From assembly GCA_963833965.1 (NCBI GenBank), contig CAWHZZ010000001.1, positions 930,001 through 994,000 of the forward strand: DNA of 64,000 nucleotides. Reading direction: 5' to 3'. The notes beneath the pieces were generated by a model that searched no databases, was not told where the DNA came from, and was given only the letters and a program-made list of their open reading frames with translations. The position numbers were made by a program, and so were the translations under genes. This stretch comes from CAJCIW01 sp963833965. Its GTDB lineage: Bacteria > Chlamydiota > Chlamydiia > Chlamydiales > Rhabdochlamydiaceae. How positions within the stretch are numbered: position 1 is the first letter of the stretch; each line of letters opens with the position of its first letter. Positions 1 to 8,808 of the stretch are shown one piece after another.

Positions 1-32
1 CGTCACTCGAGGATTTGATGATTTATAAGTAG
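1..32 (+). CDS. 3' tail of an upstream gene, probably gspE
   Basis: Only the last nine codons are inside the window (frame starting at base 3, ending SLEDLMIYK then TAG at 30-32). GspE normally precedes gspF in chlamydial type II secretion clusters, and an acidic leucine-rich tail of this kind fits the end of that ATPase. Another frame also closes nearby (TAA at 26-28), so the assignment rests mainly on position. The 13 bp gap to the gspF start suggests translational coupling. Confidence 0.35.
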   Translation, partial: SLEDLMIYK

Positions 33-45
33 GATAGGTTCTGAT

Positions 46-1227
46 ATGCCCCTTTTCCGTTATACAGCTGTCGGCCCCGAAGGAAAGACATTCAAAGGGG
101 TCATCGATGCCGACTCTCTCCCCACCGCGAAAGAGCGCCTTCGCAAACAGCAAATCCTTGTCACCACCCTCCTTCTCATTGAGAACAAAGAAAATCAGCT
201 TGTTCTTCAGCCTTCCCTGCTGCTCTCTTTTACTCGCGAGATCGCGCAACTACTCAAAGCCGGCCTGCCCCTGTATGAGGCTTTGCTCACGATCGAAGAA
301 AAATATCGGAAGCATAAGGCCCACCCCCTTTTCCTAGATCTCTGCGATCGGCTCAAAGAGGGATCCTCTCTATCGATCGCTCTAAAACGGTATCCGGCGA
401 CTTTTGATCAAATTTATCTTTCCATGGTCCAAGCGGCAGAGCAGAGCGGGAACCTCGCTGCTGTCTTCGTCCAGCTCGCGGAGTTGATCGCGCGCCAGCA
501 AAAACTAAAAAAACAGCTCGTCTCAGCTCTTGCCTATCCCTCCTTTCTCGCCCTCTTTTGCTTTTTCATCGTCTGCGGTCTCTTGTTTTTTGTAATCCCC
601 TCGATGAAAGAACTCCTCGAAGGAAGGGCCCTCCATCCAGCGACCACTCTCATATTGGGCATTAGCAAATGGGCGAATGCTCAAGTGCCCTTTCTGATCG
701 GCATGCTTTGTACAATTATCGCGGGAATCGTTTTCATTGTTCGAAACCGCCGCGGAAAACTCTGGTTCTATCGATTTTCTTTGAACCTGCCCTTCGTAAA
801 AACTTTGCTCATCCATTCCGCTCTAGTGAGGCTTTGCCGCTCTCTCTCGATGCTGCTCAACGGCGGCGTTCCCATGCTCGATGCCCTTTCCCTCTCTCGA
901 GATGTCGTCAAAAGTCCTCTCATTGAAGAGGCGATCCTCACCGCCCAAAAACGCGTCGGACAGGGCGACCGGATCAGCGCCGCCTTCCGCGATGCCGTCA
1001 TTTTACCTCCTCTCGTCCTTCGCATGCTCGCTCTGGCGGAAGAAACAGGTAAAATGGGAGAGGCTTTTTTCAACTTGGCAGAAATCTACGATGAAGAAAT
1101 GGAAAGGCACCTCAGCCAGCTCAACACATTTCTACAACCCGTTTTATTGATCACTTTAGGGGCTATTGTCGGACTTGTCGTCCTCTCGATTTTGTTGCCC
1201 CTCACCGACGTCAGCTCATTTAACTAA
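46..1227 (+). CDS. gspF: Type II secretion inner-membrane platform protein GspF
   Basis: GspF is the polytopic platform protein of the type II secretion system; it links the GspE ATPase to pseudopilus assembly in the inner membrane. The 393-residue protein has the expected two repeated T2SSF domains, roughly residues 63-190 and 265-390. Hydrophobic segments lie near 163-187, 213-233 and 368-390. The N-terminus (MPLFRYTAVGPEGKTFKGVI) is the classic start of the family, so the ATG at 46 is secure. It is followed 16 bp later by gspG and then a second pseudopilin gene, all on the plus strand and probably one operon. Length is normal. Confidence 0.95.
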   Translation: MPLFRYTAVGPEGKTFKGVIDADSLPTAKERLRKQQILVTTLLLIENKENQLVLQPSLLLSFTREIAQLLKAGLPLYEALLTIEEKYRKHKAHPLFLDLCDRLKEGSSLSIALKRYPATFDQIYLSMVQAAEQSGNLAAVFVQLAELIARQQKLKKQLVSALAYPSFLALFCFFIVCGLLFFVIPSMKELLEGRALHPATTLILGISKWANAQVPFLIGMLCTIIAGIVFIVRNRRGKLWFYRFSLNLPFVKTLLIHSALVRLCRSLSMLLNGGVPMLDALSLSRDVVKSPLIEEAILTAQKRVGQGDRISAAFRDAVILPPLVLRMLALAEETGKMGEAFFNLAEIYDEEMERHLSQLNTFLQPVLLITLGAIVGLVVLSILLPLTDVSSFN

Positions 1228-1243
1228 AAAAGGAGAATCCCAA

Positions 1244-1660
1244 ATGCGCAGAAAAAAAAGAACTTTGACCCTGATGGAGATCATGATCGTCATCGTCCTC
1301 ATCGGGCTGATCGGCAGCGTGATCGGCATTAACATGAAAGGAAGCCTAGACAAAGGCCGCGCCTTTAAGACCGAGCAAGCCATCCAGCAGATCCAAGACA
1401 TTTTTAACCTTGAACTCGCTCAGGGGGGATCGGTCGAAGATATCTTGGCAAGTAAGGAAGACGTCCTCAAAAATTCCGGACTGGTAAAAGAGCCTAAAAA
1501 GTTTTTAAAGGATGGATGGGGGGTTGAATTTAAGATCAGCGCCGCAGGAAAAGCCGCCAATAAAGCTTTTGTCGTCTCTTCCGACGCACTCAAAGCCTAT
1601 AACGCGAAACACGGCAAAGGGAAAGAAGAAATAAGAGAAGAAGAACTCGAAGATCAATAA
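1244..1660 (+). CDS. gspG: Major pseudopilin GspG
   Basis: This is a 138-residue pseudopilin of the type II secretion pseudopilus. The ATG at 1244 is preferred over upstream in-frame starts that would overlap gspF, because AGGAG (1231-1235) lies 8 bp before it. The N-terminus shows the prepilin pattern: a short basic leader (MRRKKRT), then LTLMEIM and a long hydrophobic helix to about residue 30. The conserved glutamate at +5 is present, but the residue before the expected cleavage site is threonine, not glycine. After the helix, KTEQAIQQIQDI resembles the GspG core helix. The C-terminus is lysine- and glutamate-rich. Confidence 0.88.
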   Translation: MRRKKRTLTLMEIMIVIVLIGLIGSVIGINMKGSLDKGRAFKTEQAIQQIQDIFNLELAQGGSVEDILASKEDVLKNSGLVKEPKKFLKDGWGVEFKISAAGKAANKAFVVSSDALKAYNAKHGKGKEEIREEELEDQ

Positions 1661-1670
1661 CCCCCTATTC

Positions 1671-2183
1671 ATGACGAAAAGATCCCGTCCATTCACACTG
1701 ATCGAAATCATGATCGCGATTGCGATTTTGAGCCTGATCGCCGTTTTTTCTGCGGTTCAGATCAAAAACTTGATCGATGTCCATCGTTTTGAAAGTGGCA
1801 TTTCCCATCTTTTTAGGCAGCTTCAGGAAGCCCAAACGCTTTCCTCAAGCTATCAAACCGATATTGCCCTCGATATCTATCCAAAAGATGGCCAGATTTG
1901 CTACCGGTTTTCAACCGATGAGCCTTTTAAGCCCTTCATGCAGGTCCCCCGTGGAGAAAACAAAATCAGCGCCGCACTCGTTCAGTTCAATGGCAAGAAA
2001 ACCCATCAACTGCATTTCGATCTTTATTCAGGACGTTTAGAGCCACGCGGAGTCCTTGCATTTGTTAGAACGGACGAAGAGGAAGGGCAAAAACTTTGGC
2101 TGGACTTGCAATATGGGCATCTCATCAAAATGGCCCGCGCCAAGCCGCCCGCTGCCAAACAACAACTCCCGGTGAGAAAATGA
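1671..2183 (+). CDS. Type II secretion minor pseudopilin, GspH-like
   Basis: A 170-residue protein with a prepilin-type N-terminus: basic leader MTKRSRP, then FTLIEIMIAIAILSLIAVFS, which is the methylated N-terminal helix motif with Glu+5. It starts 11 bp after gspG, in the same operon. The rest has the size of a GspH/I-type minor pseudopilin, but I cannot place it in a specific class. The residue before Phe+1 is proline, where type IV prepilin peptidases normally need glycine. The C-terminus is basic (KMARAKPPAAKQQLPVRK). Confidence 0.8.
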   Translation: MTKRSRPFTLIEIMIAIAILSLIAVFSAVQIKNLIDVHRFESGISHLFRQLQEAQTLSSSYQTDIALDIYPKDGQICYRFSTDEPFKPFMQVPRGENKISAALVQFNGKKTHQLHFDLYSGRLEPRGVLAFVRTDEEEGQKLWLDLQYGHLIKMARAKPPAAKQQLPVRK

Positions 2184-2252
2184 GCGGGATCGGAAATTTC
2201 TTGCGTTGTCAAAGAGTTTTGCTAATATTCCCATAACGATGAGGGAGGAACT

Positions 2253-2720
2253 ATGTTAACCTTGACGAGCCCCGTTTTCAAAGAAGGGGAAAGAATTCCA
2301 TTAAAGTACACTTGCGAGGGTGATAATATTAATCCCGAGCTTCTTATTGCCAATGTTCCCAAAAATGCTAAGTCATTGGTATTGATCATGGACGATCCCG
2401 ATGTCCCCGAGCATATCCGAAAGGAAAAAATGTTCGACCATTGGGTCATCTTCAACATTCCCCCTTCCACAACGGTCATTCGGGAAAATACACAGCCTCA
2501 GGGCACTCCTGGAAAAAATACCGGTGGCGGCCTAGGCTATTTCGGCCCTTGCCCTCCTGAAGGAGAGCACCGTTATTTTTTCAAGCTTTACGCTCTAGAC
2601 ACCGATCTCCACTCCCTCCCGAAGGGCGCCCAAAAAAAAGATGTCGAAATGGCGATGGAAGGCCATGTTCTCGATAAAGCCCAATTAATGGGCCGCTATC
2701 AAAAGCAAAAACAGAAATAA
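2253..2720 (+). CDS. YbhB/YbcL family PEBP (Raf kinase inhibitor-like) protein
   Basis: A 155-residue phosphatidylethanolamine-binding-protein family member. Family signatures in order are YTCEGDNINPEL near residue 18, LVLIMDDPDVP near 41, the DHWVIFNIPP segment near 62 and GYFGPCPPEGEHRYFFKLYALD near 92, which together form the small anion-binding pocket. There is no signal peptide, so it should be cytosolic. Bacterial members have no firmly established role. GGGAGG lies a few bases before the ATG. It follows the pseudopilin genes by 69 bp on the same strand. Confidence 0.93.
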   Translation: MLTLTSPVFKEGERIPLKYTCEGDNINPELLIANVPKNAKSLVLIMDDPDVPEHIRKEKMFDHWVIFNIPPSTTVIRENTQPQGTPGKNTGGGLGYFGPCPPEGEHRYFFKLYALDTDLHSLPKGAQKKDVEMAMEGHVLDKAQLMGRYQKQKQK

Positions 2721-2733
2721 ACTTACCTAGATA

Positions 2734-2763
2734 TTGACAAATAATTTGTTTAATTTGTAAGGT
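2734..2763 (+). promoter_or_regulatory. Possible promoter for the small membrane-protein gene
   Basis: A perfect -35 hexamer TTGACA is at 2734-2739. The best -10 candidate, TAAGGT (2758-2763), is 18 bp downstream and is a weak match. The site is in an AT-rich gap just upstream of the gene at 2799. Confidence 0.35.
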
Positions 2764-2798
2764 AAAGTTATGTTCGTATCGAACTTTTTGGAGGCACA

Positions 2799-3188
2799 AT
2801 GCTAATGCAAAATGCTATGATGGTAGCCAGCGTTTTTGGCCCTTTGCTCTTGATCATGGGGATCTGGATGCTGTTCTATCATGACAATATGGCAAAAGTC
2901 TGCACATCATGTAAAAATACCCCTGCAGCTCACCACATGTGGGGCGTGTTGAACATGCTGTTCGGTCTGATTGTGATCAATATGTACAACATATGGAATT
3001 GGAGTCTGCCCGTGCTCGTCTCATTACTCGGATGGGTAATGTTGATCCGCGGTGTCTTGGCTCTGTTTGCTCCGCACATGTTGATGAAAATGGGTACAAA
3101 AGACAAAGGCTGGTGCAAAGTCAAAGGGATCATTCCTTTGGTCTGGGGTTTCGGCCTCTGCTGGCTAGCTTTCTGGATGCAACAATAA
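2799..3188 (+). CDS. Small polytopic membrane protein of unknown function
   Basis: I do not recognise this 129-residue protein. It has four predicted membrane helices, at about residues 5-27, 46-66, 68-90 and 107-127. A short loop after the first helix has two cysteines (VCTSCKNTP), which could form a disulfide or bind a metal. GGAGG lies about 5 bp before the ATG at 2799. A strong terminator follows directly, so the gene is probably monocistronic from its own promoter. Confidence 0.75.
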   Translation: MLMQNAMMVASVFGPLLLIMGIWMLFYHDNMAKVCTSCKNTPAAHHMWGVLNMLFGLIVINMYNIWNWSLPVLVSLLGWVMLIRGVLALFAPHMLMKMGTKDKGWCKVKGIIPLVWGFGLCWLAFWMQQ

Positions 3189-3213
3189 GAATCTAGAGAG
3201 TCGTAAATTTTGA

Positions 3214-3253
3214 GGGCCTAAAGCGGCAACGCTTTAGGCTCAATTTTTTTTTT
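3214..3253 (+). terminator. Rho-independent terminator
   Basis: A perfect 9 bp stem GCCTAAAGC (3216-3224) / GCTTTAGGC (3231-3239) with a 6-base loop is followed by ten T residues (3244-3253). It ends the transcript of the small membrane-protein gene. Confidence 0.93.
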
Positions 3254-3282
3254 AGTGGGCTTCGATTGGATCTGATGTTTCA

Positions 3283-3302
3283 CCTTGGCTCATAAGCCAA
3301 GG
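3283..3302. repeat. Perfect 8 bp hairpin in the 3254-3535 intergenic gap
   Basis: CCTTGGCT (3283-3290) and AGCCAAGG (3295-3302) flank a four-base loop CATA. There is no T-tract, so it is not an obvious terminator. The remaining gap up to 3535 is AT-rich; it contains a TATAAT at 3369-3374 with no convincing -35, and no gene that I can see. Confidence 0.5.
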
Positions 3303-3535
3303 AGAGGCCCTAAAAGCAAGCATTTCGTTTGCCTTAAAGTTTCTGAAGTTATTTCTATTATCCCGAATTATAATGTTCAACTGCTTAATGGTTAGAGTTT
3401 TGTGTTAAAAGGATGCGAAACCGAATAAAAAAATAATAGAAGAGATTTGCTCTAAATGACTTGCATCCGCTTCTTGTGGGATAAACACCCCATAAAGTAT
3501 GATTCGTCAAAAAAACCTTATTTCCGAGGATTTCT

Positions 3536-6172
3536 ATGCTTGCGAAAATGCTGATCGCGATTGCTCTATTTTGTGGGAGTTTGTCTTTAGGATGGACCGA
3601 TTCTGATTCCGTGCGGGCAGTCGCTCCCGGCCTCAAACAGCGGCAGCCACATTGGCGCCCAAAAATTGCAGAGAGTTTTCAGTCCGGTCAGCCGGAGCGT
3701 GTGCTGTTCTACGAGCAAATTGGCGATGCGAACGAAGCGCCGGTGAAGCAAGTCGCCTTTTATCCGAATGGTCAAATCAAAAATGAGACGGACTTGATTG
3801 AAGTTCCCGAAGATTCGAAAGGGGCCGTGGATTGGAAATCGACGATTGTACCGCATGGAATGAGCATTGCATTTTTTCAAAATGGGCAGGTTGAGAAAGT
3901 TGCATTTTACGATCGCGGGATCCTCCATGGAGAAATGAAACTCTTCTACTCCGATGGGAAACTGCATGGGCAGTGTGTTTTCAACCAAGGCGAGCGCCAC
4001 GGGCCATTGATCTCATTTTACGAAGATGGGTCCAAGTCGGAAGAGACAACATACGAAAACGGAAAGATCACCGGGGAATCGATCAAGTATCATCCCAAAG
4101 GAAACCGGGCCTCTTTGGTCCCCTATGAAAATGGCGTGCCTCACGGGCTTGCAATGGAATGGTATCCCAACGGCGCTTTGAAGGCGAACATGCGTTACCA
4201 AAATGGGCTTTATCATTCTGATGGGAAAAGCCCCGCCATGATTGTTTACGCGGAAGACCATTCAATTTTAGAGGTGCTCGATTTCAATCAAGGCCAGGCG
4301 GTCGGCCCGCATCTGCGCTACCATCCCAATGGAAAAGAAGCTTATAAGGTGCAGTACAAAAACGGCAAAAAGCAGGGAAAGGAGCAATATTTCAGCTCTG
4401 AGGGTAAGTTAATCGGCGAGGGGGAATATAAAGAGGGGACCGCGATTGGCAAACATTGGCGGAATACGGAAAACGGCACGCAGGTCTATCTCGCTTCTTT
4501 CGACAAGGAAGGGTTGCTATTAGCTCCTGTGCAGGAGTTCTCCGCGGAAGGAAAAAAAATCGCCGAGTATTATTTTATCGGGGACAAGCGCCATGGCGTT
4601 TTCCGGCAATGGTACCCCGATGGCATGCCTCACGTCGACTTTAACTACAATCAAGGAAATTTTGAAGGAGAACAAAAAGAGTACCATCCGAATGGACGCA
4701 TTAAGGTCCGTGCTTTTTATCATAACAATATTCGGGATGGGTCCTTTGAAGAATGGTTTGAAAATGGTGAAATGTCAGTGCGCTATGAATTGAAAAATGG
4801 ATTAAAAGCCGGGCTCTGCCAAGAGTGGTATGAGGACGGCGCTCTCAAGCTGGAGGAGAATTACACCGACGGCAAACTCGAGAATACTCGCAAAGAGTGG
4901 CATCCGAATGGCGTTTTGGCTTTTTCTGGCGACTTTGCGCAAGGCAAGAGAGAGAACATCCATAAGCGTTGGAACGAATCGAACGAGCTGATCATGGAGG
5001 TTACCTATGAGAATGATCTGCCTGTCGGCACAGCGAAAATGTGGCACGAGAAGAATAAAATAAAAGAGTCGGTCCATTTTGAAAAAGGCAAAAAGCACGG
5101 GAAAGCGGAAGAGTACTATCCCAACGGTCAATTGAAGTTTTCCACGAACTATAAAGAGGACAAAATTGACGGGGAATCGAAGATGTGGTTTGAGGACGGT
5201 TGTCTTGCATCGATAAAAACATTTCGCGATGGAATCCCCGTAGGCGAACACAAAGATTATTTTTCCAAGGAGGATCTCGAAAGGGAATCTTTGCCCGTCA
5301 GCGCGAAAAAGAACATCCTTCAGCTCGCGCGCCATTTTATTTACGATTCCGAAGGGAAAATGCACGGCATCCAAAAGTCGTATTATCCCAACGGGACAGT
5401 CCACACTTCCACTGCCTATGAGAAAGGAGACCTTCACGGAGTCAAGGCGATGTGGGACAATGAGGGCAATCTTCTGGAAGAGGCTGTTTATGAAAATGGC
5501 AAGCTCAGCGGCCGCTTTTTTGAAAAAGGCCGCGATGGAAGGGAGATTGTTTACCATTACAAGGACAATCGGCGCGAGGGGTTGCATGAAGTCTATTACC
5601 CTTCCCATGAATATTTCGGAAAAGTCAAGGCCCTTGAAGTCAACTTTGTCAACGACATGACAGAAGGCGAAGCGGTCGAATTTAATGAGAGCGGCGCGAA
5701 AATTTCTTCAACTCCTTATGTGAATGGCAAGCGGGAGGGGACCGCGAAAATTTTTTCCCCAAAGGGTCAAGTGTTAATGTCGATCGAGTTTCACGGCGAT
5801 AAGCGCAACGGGCCGACCTTCCAATACTATCCCAGCGGAGAACTCTTTATCGAAGGACATTTTGTCGATGACCAAAAAGAGGGCCAAGAAAAAACATATT
5901 TCGAGAACGGCAAGCTCGCCAAAGATCTGCCTTATAAAAATGATAAAATTCACGGCATGTACCGCGAATGGAACGAAGCGGGCGTTCTTGTTTTCGAAGG
6001 CGAATATAAGGACGGCAAACGCCACGGCAAATTTAACAAGTATTACGACGACGGCAAGCCTCGCCTTTTACAGGCTTTTGTCGATGACGAGCTTCACGGC
6101 GTGAAAAAGAGTTTCGATCAAGACGGAAAAGTCTCCGAATCTCGATTCGAAAAAGGAAAGAAAGTGATTTAA
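3536..6172 (+). CDS. Giant exported MORN-repeat (YwqK-like) protein
   Basis: An 878-residue protein built almost entirely from MORN_2/YwqK-type repeats of about 22-24 residues, recognisable as YPNGQ-K---Y-NGK-HG units. I estimate well over 25 copies from about residue 70 to the end. A Sec signal peptide (MLAKMLIAIALFCGSLSLGW) precedes the array, so the protein should leave the cytoplasm. MORN arrays form elongated beta-hairpin rods that mediate membrane or protein contact; they occur in bacteria with eukaryotic hosts, but the function here is unknown. The start has GAGGA about 6 bp upstream. Its 3' end overlaps the convergent ATPase gene by 4 bp. Confidence 0.88.
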   Translation: MLAKMLIAIALFCGSLSLGWTDSDSVRAVAPGLKQRQPHWRPKIAESFQSGQPERVLFYEQIGDANEAPVKQVAFYPNGQIKNETDLIEVPEDSKGAVDWKSTIVPHGMSIAFFQNGQVEKVAFYDRGILHGEMKLFYSDGKLHGQCVFNQGERHGPLISFYEDGSKSEETTYENGKITGESIKYHPKGNRASLVPYENGVPHGLAMEWYPNGALKANMRYQNGLYHSDGKSPAMIVYAEDHSILEVLDFNQGQAVGPHLRYHPNGKEAYKVQYKNGKKQGKEQYFSSEGKLIGEGEYKEGTAIGKHWRNTENGTQVYLASFDKEGLLLAPVQEFSAEGKKIAEYYFIGDKRHGVFRQWYPDGMPHVDFNYNQGNFEGEQKEYHPNGRIKVRAFYHNNIRDGSFEEWFENGEMSVRYELKNGLKAGLCQEWYEDGALKLEENYTDGKLENTRKEWHPNGVLAFSGDFAQGKRENIHKRWNESNELIMEVTYENDLPVGTAKMWHEKNKIKESVHFEKGKKHGKAEEYYPNGQLKFSTNYKEDKIDGESKMWFEDGCLASIKTFRDGIPVGEHKDYFSKEDLERESLPVSAKKNILQLARHFIYDSEGKMHGIQKSYYPNGTVHTSTAYEKGDLHGVKAMWDNEGNLLEEAVYENGKLSGRFFEKGRDGREIVYHYKDNRREGLHEVYYPSHEYFGKVKALEVNFVNDMTEGEAVEFNESGAKISSTPYVNGKREGTAKIFSPKGQVLMSIEFHGDKRNGPTFQYYPSGELFIEGHFVDDQKEGQEKTYFENGKLAKDLPYKNDKIHGMYREWNEAGVLVFEGEYKDGKRHGKFNKYYDDGKPRLLQAFVDDELHGVKKSFDQDGKVSESRFEKGKKVI

Positions 6173-7494
6173 AGGGTTCGTTGGGCCCATTTCCAGAAGG
6201 GGATGGAATGGACGGTGATTCCATTATCGTTGATCACCTCTTCGTGATCTTCAGTGATGATCGCTGCTTCTTTGAGACCGAGTTCTTCACACGCTTCGTA
6301 AATGGCGGAGAGTTCTCGGTCTCGTGTTGCGCCTTTGTTCATCTCTGAGCAGGCTTGATAGAGAAGCAGATCGCCTTTTGGAGTGGTCACAACGAAATCG
6401 ATTTCTTTCTTCTGCTGCTCGGTCTTGTAGTAGCAGATATTCGGATAGCTTCTTCGCAAATGCATAAACACGCTATTTTCCAATCGTGCAGCCCGCTCCA
6501 AATCGTGTTTAATCGAATAGGCGGAAATGACTCCAGGATCGACGGCGTAGACTTTTTTGGGATTTACCTGTCTTTTTCTTTCTGAAAGGCTGAAGAAAGG
6601 GGCTGTCAAGACAGCATAGGCGTCTTCGAAATATTGAAGGTAATCGAATAAACTATTTTTCCCAACAGATAGACCTAGAGATTTCAAAGTGCCGTAGACT
6701 TTATTCACGCTTAGAGGCGCCGCTAATTGCCGTAAAATTTGGACTAGAAATTTTTGAATTATATCTGCATTTCCGATGGAATACCGTTTGACAATATCGC
6801 GCAGCACAACAGCGTCCATGTATCCTTGGATCAAAGAAGTGTGCAGCTCTTTTGGACTGGCGACCGCTTCCGGAAATCCTCCATAGGTCATGTATTCGCT
6901 CGCTAAATGTCGGATGAAGCTCTCTGTTTTAGGGCTTTTTTCTTTCGCAGGATCGATTCCATTGATCGAAAGAAATTCCTGGAAGCTGTAGGGGAAAACT
7001 TCTTGAGTCCATGCTCTTCCACCAAGAGTAGTCCCCAATTCTTTGCTCAACATTCCCGCTGAAGAGCCGGTCACACAAACTTGCATTCGCTCCGTATCCA
7101 TCAGCCTTCTGATGAACTTTTCCCATCCAGGAACAACGTGTATCTCGTCAAAGCAAAAAAACAGCTCCTCGCTGTGGATGTATTGGGGGTTGAGCTCGAA
7201 ATAGACATCGAGAATGGTTTGAAAATCGTGAATTTCAAACCCTGCCAGCCGGTCGTCCTCAAAATTGATATAAAGATTGGATTCTTTGGCGAATCCCTTT
7301 TTTTGACGGAAGAGAATTTGTTGATAGGCCATCCAAGTTTTTCCCGATCGGCGCATTCCCATTAAAACCCAAACTTTTCTGACATGGGCAGGCAATTCAG
7401 GGGGATGAATGGGTCGGGGAGTTGGGTCGGGCAAATTGCGCTCTTTAAATTCGATCAGGATAGCCCGAATAGCATCTTTCAGATTGTCTTTCAT
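6169..7494 (-). CDS. AAA-type ATPase with DUF4143 C-terminal domain
   Basis: A 441-residue member of the AAA_14/DUF4143 ATPase family found sporadically across bacteria and archaea. The Walker A motif GMRRSGKT lies near residue 47, Walker B-like FCFDEIHVVPGW near 113, and a sensor-like VTGSSAGMLSKELGTTLGGRA near 140. The C-terminal half carries the DUF4143 pattern ending in a nuclease-like KTEQQKKEIDFVV segment. The cellular role of the family is unknown; patchy distribution suggests horizontal movement. Only a weak GGA precedes the ATG. It is convergent with and overlaps the MORN gene by 4 bp. Confidence 0.9.
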   Translation of the reverse strand: MKDNLKDAIRAILIEFKERNLPDPTPRPIHPPELPAHVRKVWVLMGMRRSGKTWMAYQQILFRQKKGFAKESNLYINFEDDRLAGFEIHDFQTILDVYFELNPQYIHSEELFFCFDEIHVVPGWEKFIRRLMDTERMQVCVTGSSAGMLSKELGTTLGGRAWTQEVFPYSFQEFLSINGIDPAKEKSPKTESFIRHLASEYMTYGGFPEAVASPKELHTSLIQGYMDAVVLRDIVKRYSIGNADIIQKFLVQILRQLAAPLSVNKVYGTLKSLGLSVGKNSLFDYLQYFEDAYAVLTAPFFSLSERKRQVNPKKVYAVDPGVISAYSIKHDLERAARLENSVFMHLRRSYPNICYYKTEQQKKEIDFVVTTPKGDLLLYQACSEMNKGATRDRELSAIYEACEELGLKEAAIITEDHEEVINDNGITVHSIPFWKWAQRTL

Positions 7495-7549
7495 ATAAAT
7501 CCAAATATAGCAGAAATTGGCTTTCTGGGAAAGACAAATTTATAAGTGC

Positions 7550-8752
7550 CTAACACTCAATATCATTCATGCGGATGTATTGATCGATCATGGGGCCGAG
7601 CCGGTCTCGGTAACTAGAACCAAAGAGGTCGTGTGGATCCTGGTTGTTATTATGCGGCGGCAGCTTGACCGTATGGGGACTGTCGAGGAGATGGCGGTTG
7701 GCGGCGACCTGTATGATGGGGTCGGAAGGGACAATGAGATTGAAGGCTTTGTAGGCGAGTTCCGCAGGAATCAGACACGCCGGCGCAATGGTGATCACGA
7801 TGATCCTTTGCCGCAAAGCATCGGGCAGTTGTTTGAGCGCGTTATGCACTTCGATCGCGCCGCGACTCGTGCAGAGCTGCAGCAGGCGGTCATCATCGCA
7901 CTTTTCAGCAAAATCGAGCCATTGCTCCAAGAGTTGGAGAACGGGAGGTGTAATTGTACCTCCTTGCGCTAAAATGGCGGAGGCGAAGTCCCACCGCTGA
8001 TTGACTGTAGCGCTGTAGGAGGCATGAATATTATACCCTTGGGCCGACTCGTCCGACATGCGGAATGCGCAATCGCGCGCTGCGTGCAATGAGCAGCCGA
8101 TTCCGTTGTGCAGGCCGATTTGACCGCGAGCGAGCTCTTTGCGGTGAATGTGGAATGTGCAGGAAGGGGTTTTGATCCCTTTTTCGAGATCTGCATAGAT
8201 AGAAAGTTCTTTGCCCGGAGTTTCTAAGCAATGGTGTCTGTGCAAGGAGCGAATGAGGCGGATGCGGTCCTCTTTTGCATGGCGATTCCCCCATTTAGGA
8301 TCAGATGTTCTCGGTTGCCCGGCCATGCGGTAGATCGTGCCGAAAATCGCATTCTGGATTTCGTGAGGTTGACGATCGAGCGTCTTTTCCATGACAGTGT
8401 CGATTGCCTTTAAAAGGCGCTCAGAGTTGTTCAGGGCGTTGCGCTCTCCCCACTTGTCACCGCCCTTGTTCGGATCAGTGGCAAGCGACCACACTTCAAA
8501 ATAAATCGCATGGCGCAAAGTCTCTGGCACAGCGTCGAGCTTCTGCTGCAAGTCGGAAACCGCCTCTCCACCTCTTGCTCTTTGAACGAGATGGTAAAGG
8601 GTTTGAAGAGGGTGTCTTTCCATCGCGATTTCTTTTTTTTCAAAACGCAAGAACCGAGGGGCGATCGAAGAAAGGCATTTGGTTAAACTATCTTGGAATC
8701 CGGGGGATGGTTGCAGTTTTGATGCTAACCCGATTGGGTTTTGTAAAGACAT
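7550..8752 (-). CDS. Chlamydia-type hypothetical protein, DUF687-like
   Basis: A 400-residue protein that resembles chlamydial DUF687-type proteins, mainly through the segment IVITIAPACLIPAELAYKAF and the following SDPI (assignment from memory, not a search). Two internal segments look duplicated: DPNKGGDKWGERNAL and DPKWGNRHAKEDRIRL. No signal peptide or membrane helix is present, so a type III secreted effector is possible but not shown. The ATG at 8752 is chosen because GGAG sits 5 bp upstream; the frame extends to 8788 without a ribosome-binding site. A small perfect palindrome (8760-8774) overlaps this site. Confidence 0.65.
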   Translation of the reverse strand: MSLQNPIGLASKLQPSPGFQDSLTKCLSSIAPRFLRFEKKEIAMERHPLQTLYHLVQRARGGEAVSDLQQKLDAVPETLRHAIYFEVWSLATDPNKGGDKWGERNALNNSERLLKAIDTVMEKTLDRQPHEIQNAIFGTIYRMAGQPRTSDPKWGNRHAKEDRIRLIRSLHRHHCLETPGKELSIYADLEKGIKTPSCTFHIHRKELARGQIGLHNGIGCSLHAARDCAFRMSDESAQGYNIHASYSATVNQRWDFASAILAQGGTITPPVLQLLEQWLDFAEKCDDDRLLQLCTSRGAIEVHNALKQLPDALRQRIIVITIAPACLIPAELAYKAFNLIVPSDPIIQVAANRHLLDSPHTVKLPPHNNNQDPHDLFGSSYRDRLGPMIDQYIRMNDIEC

Positions 8753-8808
8753 AATTACTCCAAAATAATTTTGGAATAGTTTAATCAACGGGACAATAAC
8801 GTGAAATG

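Noticed and set aside
4802..5608. 268-codon antisense ORF within the MORN gene
   Set aside because: Repeat-driven open frame opposite a clear MORN array; no ribosome-binding site or domain.
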